Source of the DNA: Acidobacteriota bacterium
GTDB lineage: Bacteria > Acidobacteriota > Terriglobia > Bryobacterales > Bryobacteraceae
Length of the DNA stretch: 39,099 bases
NCBI GenBank assembly: GCA_017304135.1
Contig: JAFLBB010000042.1
Location: 1 to 39,099 of the forward strand
Reading direction: 5' to 3'
This document shows, piece by piece, positions 35,938-39,099 of the stretch; position 1 is the first letter of the stretch; each line of letters starts with the position of its first letter. Position numbers and translations under genes: made by a program. The notes beneath the pieces were generated by a model that was not told the DNA's origin, searched no databases, and worked only from the letters and a program-made list of their open reading frames with translations.

Positions 35938-37763
35938 GCTCGGCTGATCTCCTGGTCCTTGTACTGGAGCTGATACAAACGCCAGTATAAGCCGCGCTGG
36001 GCGAGCAGTTGTTGGTGCGTGCCCGACTCGCGCAACTGGCCTTTGTGCATCACGAAAATGCGGTCGGCGCGCTGGATGGTGGAAAGCCGGTGGGCGATGA
36101 CGATCGACGTGCGCCCTTCGATTAAATTGGCCAGCGCGTCGCGGATCTTCTGCTCGGTTTCGGTGTCGACGCTCGATGTGGCTTCGTCGAGGATGAGGAA
36201 GCGCGGGTTGTGCGCCAGCGCGCGGGCGAAGCTGATGAGTTGCTTCTGCCCTGTGGAAAGCCCGGCGCCGCGCTCACGCACCTCGTGCTCGAAGCCGGCG
36301 TCGAGCGACTCGACGAAATCCGCGAGGTTGACGCGATCGGCGGCCTCGCGGAGCTGGTCATCCGTGATGGCGGCGGTGCCGAGCCGGATGTTCGAAGCGA
36401 GTGTGCCTGTGAAGAGGAAGGGGTCCTGCAGGACGATGCCGAAGTGGCGCCGCAACTCACGCGGATCGAGCGTGCGGATGTCCACGCCCCCCAGCCGGAT
36501 CGCGCCCTTCTGGATGTCGTAAAAGCGCAGCAGCAGGTTGGTAAGCGTGGTCTTGCCCGCGCCGGTGTGGCCGACCACGGCGATGGTCTCGCCCGGTTCG
36601 ATGCGAAAGCTCAGGTCCCGCAGCACCCAGTCCTCGTCCTTATAAGCGAACCAGACGTGATCGAACTCCACAGTGAGCGGCCCTGGGGGCAGGGAAGCGG
36701 CTTGTATTGGCGCGGTGATGCCGGGCTGCGTATCGAGCAGTTGGAAAGTGCGCTCAGCGGCGGCCATGGCGGTTTGCAGGATGTTGTACTTCTCGCTCAG
36801 GTCCTGAATGGGACGGAAGAAGCGCATCGCGTATTGGAAGAAGGCGATCAGCGCGCCAAGCGTGAGCGCGTTTTCGCGGATACGGTAGCCGCCATAGGAG
36901 AGTAGCGCCGCCAGGGCGAGCATGCCGAGAAACTCGACCACGGGATAGAACCAGCCGTAAGCGACGATGGCTTCCTTGAAGGCGTCCATGTGCTCGCGGT
37001 TGTGCTTGTCGAAGTCGTCCGAGGCGCGGCCTTCGCGGTTGAAGAGCTGGACCACGCTGACGCCAGTGACGTGTTCCTGAAGGAAGGCGTTGATGCGGGC
37101 GATGGCGGTGCGGATGCGGCGGTTGGAGTCGCGCACGGCGCGGCGGAAGCGGAGGGTGACGAGCAGGATGAGCGGGGTGACGGCGAGCAGAAGCAGCGTC
37201 AGGCCGGGGCTCATCTGGATCATCGCCGTAAGCAGGAAGACGATGACGCACACGTCGCCGAGGATGGCCACGACGCCCGAGGCGAACAGTTCGTTGAGAG
37301 CATCGACGTCGCTGGTGACGCGCGTCAGGAGGCGGCCGACCGGCGTGCGGTCGTAATAAGCGACGTCCACACGCTGAAGATGTTCGACGATCGTGCGGCG
37401 GAGGTCGAACATGGCGTGCTGGCCGACCCACTGCATGAGGTAGCCCTGGAGGAAGTTGAGCAGCAGGCCGAGAATCATGACGCCGAGGAAGAGGCCGGAG
37501 ATCTGCGTGAGGCCGGTGTAGGCATCGCGCGAGAGCCAGGCTTCGAGCCAGGGCGGCACGGAGTGGGGCGCGGGGGCGAGGAAGCGGTCGACGGCGAGCT
37601 TGGTGAGCCACGGCCCGGCGATCTGCAGCAGCGAGTTGGCGATGAGGAAGACAACGGCGGCAAAGACGGCGAGCTTGTAGGGCAGCAGGAAGGCGCTGAG
37701 GCGGCGCATAAGCTGGCCGTCGTAGACTTTGCCGAGTTTTTGTTCTTCCTGGTGGTCAGACAT
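35934..37763 (-). CDS. ABC exporter, fused permease and ATPase (MsbA-like)
   Basis: A 609-residue half-transporter: six membrane segments within about 25-330, then an ATPase. The ATPase has Walker A G-H-T-G-A-G-K-T-T at 398-406, the Q-loop Q446 (V-L-Q-D-P), and the signature L-S-T-G-Q at 502-506 (Thr for the usual Gly). It also has Walker B F-L-I-L-D-E at 522-527 and the switch His558. The family exports lipids or drugs as a homodimer; the substrate cannot be read. I chose the ATG at 37763, where the family sequence starts; no clear ribosome site precedes any candidate start. Its stop overlaps the DUF1801 start as ATGA. Confidence 0.93.
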   Translation of the reverse strand: MSDHQEEQKLGKVYDGQLMRRLSAFLLPYKLAVFAAVVFLIANSLLQIAGPWLTKLAVDRFLAPAPHSVPPWLEAWLSRDAYTGLTQISGLFLGVMILGLLLNFLQGYLMQWVGQHAMFDLRRTIVEHLQRVDVAYYDRTPVGRLLTRVTSDVDALNELFASGVVAILGDVCVIVFLLTAMIQMSPGLTLLLLAVTPLILLVTLRFRRAVRDSNRRIRTAIARINAFLQEHVTGVSVVQLFNREGRASDDFDKHNREHMDAFKEAIVAYGWFYPVVEFLGMLALAALLSYGGYRIRENALTLGALIAFFQYAMRFFRPIQDLSEKYNILQTAMAAAERTFQLLDTQPGITAPIQAASLPPGPLTVEFDHVWFAYKDEDWVLRDLSFRIEPGETIAVVGHTGAGKTTLTNLLLRFYDIQKGAIRLGGVDIRTLDPRELRRHFGIVLQDPFLFTGTLASNIRLGTAAITDDQLREAADRVNLADFVESLDAGFEHEVRERGAGLSTGQKQLISFARALAHNPRFLILDEATSSVDTETEQKIRDALANLIEGRTSIVIAHRLSTIQRADRIFVMHKGQLRESGTHQQLLAQRGLYWRLYQLQYKDQEISRA

Positions 37764-37837
37764 GCGGGAGGAGGGCTCGAATACCAGTGTAAAGGTAGCT
37801 ATGCTCATTCGAGATGCGGACTTCGAGACTGCAGCGT

Positions 37838-38122
37838 ATGCGCGAGATCGTTGTTTCGGGGAGATGTTGGTCGTCACCAGACGATTTGTACGATGGCTTG
37901 TTGTCTGCGCTTGGAGCCCCAGAATGGCACGGACATAATATGGACGCCCTCTGGGATTCCATTACGATTGGTCAAATCAACCAAATAGAGCCACCGTTCC
38001 GTATCAGGTTGGTTGAGGTGGATGCGCTGCCCGACGACTGCCACGCTTTGCTCGAACGAGTGATCGACCTGTTCACCCAGGCCCAAAAGGCTGGGATTCA
38101 AGTCGAAATCATGCGAACGTGA
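37838..38122 (+). CDS. Barstar-family inhibitor, orphan
   Basis: A 94-residue protein of the barstar family of ribonuclease inhibitors. The typical W-H-G-H-N-M-D-A-L-W-D-S-I-T binding-helix region is present, followed by P-P-F-R-I-R-L and a C-terminal helix. The first M-R-E-I-V-V-S-G strand starts at the ATG at 37838; an ATG at 37814 would add eight residues. No barnase-type nuclease or other toxin is adjacent. It may be an immunity protein whose toxin was lost, a free-standing regulator, or protection against incoming toxins. Its start is about 75 nt from the divergent ABC exporter. Confidence 0.85.
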   Translation: MREIVVSGRCWSSPDDLYDGLLSALGAPEWHGHNMDALWDSITIGQINQIEPPFRIRLVEVDALPDDCHALLERVIDLFTQAQKAGIQVEIMRT

Positions 38123-38219
38123 AGACCGCCGACTGGTGTTTATGGTCGGCTGTTCGCAGAAATAAGTGAACGCACCGGAGGGCGGCGCGGTCATACCTGG
38201 TGAACGTGGCTGAGACGGC

Positions 38220-38780
38220 ATGGAGATCAGCGGACAAACCGGCGTGGCGGGGCTGACGATGGCGGTATCGGGTGCGGAGTCGGCGCGCGAGGCCGGGCGT
38301 GAGGATGCATTTGCCTCGCTGGTGGAGCGGCAGTCGCGGTTTGTGTTTCAGGTCGCGTATTCGGTGCTGCGGAATGCGCATGACGCCGAGGAGGTGGTGC
38401 AGGACACGTTCCTGAAGCTGCACCGGTCGGGGGCGTGGCGCGGGATGGTGGACGAGCGGGCGTTCCTGGCACGCGCTGCCTGGCGGCTGGCGGTGGACCG
38501 GCGTCGCGGGCGGCGGCTGGAAGCGGTGCCGGAGATGGCCGCGCCGTCGCATGAGCAGGCGATGATCGATGGCGATCTGCACGGGCTGGTGCACCAGTTG
38601 ATGGACACGCTGCCGGAGGAGTTGCGGCTGCCGCTAGCGCTGGCGGCGGTGGAGGAGATGACGTCGGGCGAGATTGCCGGGGTGATGGGCATCCCCGAAG
38701 GCACGGTGCGGACGCGGATTCTGCGGGCGCGGCGGATGTTGAAGGAGAAGCTGGAGCAGCGGCTGGAGAGACGGTCATGA
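38220..38780 (+). CDS. ECF-type RNA polymerase sigma factor
   Basis: A 186-residue sigma factor of the extracytoplasmic-function class. The region-2 motif N-A-H-D-A-E-E-V-V-Q-D-T-F-L-K-L-H binds the core polymerase, and the region-4 helix-turn-helix is in S-G-E-I-A-G-V-M-G-I-P-E-G-T-V-R-T-R. It overlaps the next gene by ATGA, the usual link between a sigma and its anti-sigma. The ATG at 38220 has a modest ribosome site; an in-frame ATG at 38259 is possible because the first 13 residues are not conserved. Confidence 0.92.
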   Translation: MEISGQTGVAGLTMAVSGAESAREAGREDAFASLVERQSRFVFQVAYSVLRNAHDAEEVVQDTFLKLHRSGAWRGMVDERAFLARAAWRLAVDRRRGRRLEAVPEMAAPSHEQAMIDGDLHGLVHQLMDTLPEELRLPLALAAVEEMTSGEIAGVMGIPEGTVRTRILRARRMLKEKLEQRLERRS

Positions 38781-39099
38781 CGGAGCGGGAACTGGATCAG
38801 TTGTTGGATGCGGCGTTGCCGGGCTATGTGGCCGAGGCGCCGGACGGGCTCGCGGGGCGTGTGGTGGAGCGGGCGCGGCGTCGGCGTGTGTGGCCGTGGG
38901 CGGCGGGGTTGGCGGCAGCGGCGGGATTGGCGGTGGTGATGGTGGCCTTGCAAGGCAGCGGGGAAGTGGGGGCGCCGCCGTTGGTGGTGCACGCGCCGAG
39001 AGCGCCGGAGGTCAGGCCTGAGGCGAGGATGGTGGAGGTGGCCAAGCGCGCGCCGGTGCGGCGGCCGGCCGACCACGGGCTAACGCCGCGCGGGTTGAC
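38777..39099 (+). CDS. Probable anti-sigma membrane protein, cut by the window edge
   Basis: The frame opens at the ATG that overlaps the sigma stop as ATGA and stays open to the window end, about 107 residues so far. The first 40 residues are charged (M-T-E-R-E-L-D-Q-L-L-D-A-A-L), followed by one hydrophobic span (W-P-W-A-A-G-L-A-A-A-A-G-L-A-V-V) and a Pro/Arg-rich stretch. The layout of a short cytosolic part, one membrane span and an extracytoplasmic part after an ECF sigma gene fits an anti-sigma factor. No zinc H-x-x-x-C-x-x-C motif is visible in the part present. Confidence 0.7.
   Translation, partial: MTERELDQLLDAALPGYVAEAPDGLAGRVVERARRRRVWPWAAGLAAAAGLAVVMVALQGSGEVGAPPLVVHAPRAPEVRPEARMVEVAKRAPVRRPADHGLTPRGL

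Overview
The window is GC-rich and densely coded on both strands. The gene content suggests an acidobacterium, most likely of the Bryobacter/Solibacter group. It holds an Oar-type TonB-dependent receptor with an N-terminal carboxypeptidase-like domain, a DUF4038/apiosidase-like glycosidase, a PQQ dehydrogenase paired with a diheme cytochrome c, a PEP-CTERM protein, a sulfatase, and many short secreted proteins ending their signal peptides in AQ. The assignment rests on this family mix only; there is no rRNA or other marker in the window.

Layout. 1-1.1 kb: short repeats and a secreted protein with a duplicated Cys-Cys domain. 1.3-4.8 kb: a very long patatin-like protein with a membrane C-terminus. 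4.8-11.6 kb (minus): a translation/secretion block in the order hybrid histidine kinase, ffh, rpsP, khpA, rimM, trmD, followed by a lactonase-family gene. 11.8-13.9 kb (plus): an Ada-type DNA repair regulator and an exported alpha/beta hydrolase. 13.9-21.3 kb (minus): DUF4038 glycosidase, PQQ dehydrogenase, cytochrome c, an unrecognised 380-residue protein, an outer-membrane barrel, a class I aminotransferase and a truncated haemoglobin. 21.4-25.9 kb (plus): an SPFH membrane protein with a small ribbon-helix-helix partner, a zinc-finger/membrane protein, a Tat-exported aldo/keto reductase and a DinB-like protein, closed by two strong hairpins. 26.0-29.5 kb (minus): the TonB-dependent receptor, with a near-consensus promoter. 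29.7-33.5 kb (plus): acetyl-CoA synthetase, a TonB-like gene broken by a frameshift, an exported adenylate-kinase-like protein and a PEP-CTERM protein. 33.6-37.8 kb (minus): ABC exporter, DUF1801 protein and sulfatase joined by ATGA overlaps, then a degenerate M48-like protein. 37.8-39.1 kb (plus): an orphan barstar, an ECF sigma factor and a probable anti-sigma protein cut by the window edge.

The main signals beyond ordinary annotation are: an exported adenylate-kinase homologue lacking a conserved substrate arginine; an M48-like protein with HAIAH in place of HExxH; a one-base frameshift in a TonB-like gene; an SPFH/RHH operon whose promoter carries two half-sites 11 bp apart; and repeated placement of a -10-like hexamer 5 to 9 nt before the start codon, which suggests widespread leaderless mRNAs. 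No CRISPR array, tRNA, rRNA, insertion sequence or phage gene was found. No complete new multi-gene defence or mobile system is evident; the SPFH/RHH pair and the exported-protein cluster at 31.6-34.2 kb are the best candidates for a new function.
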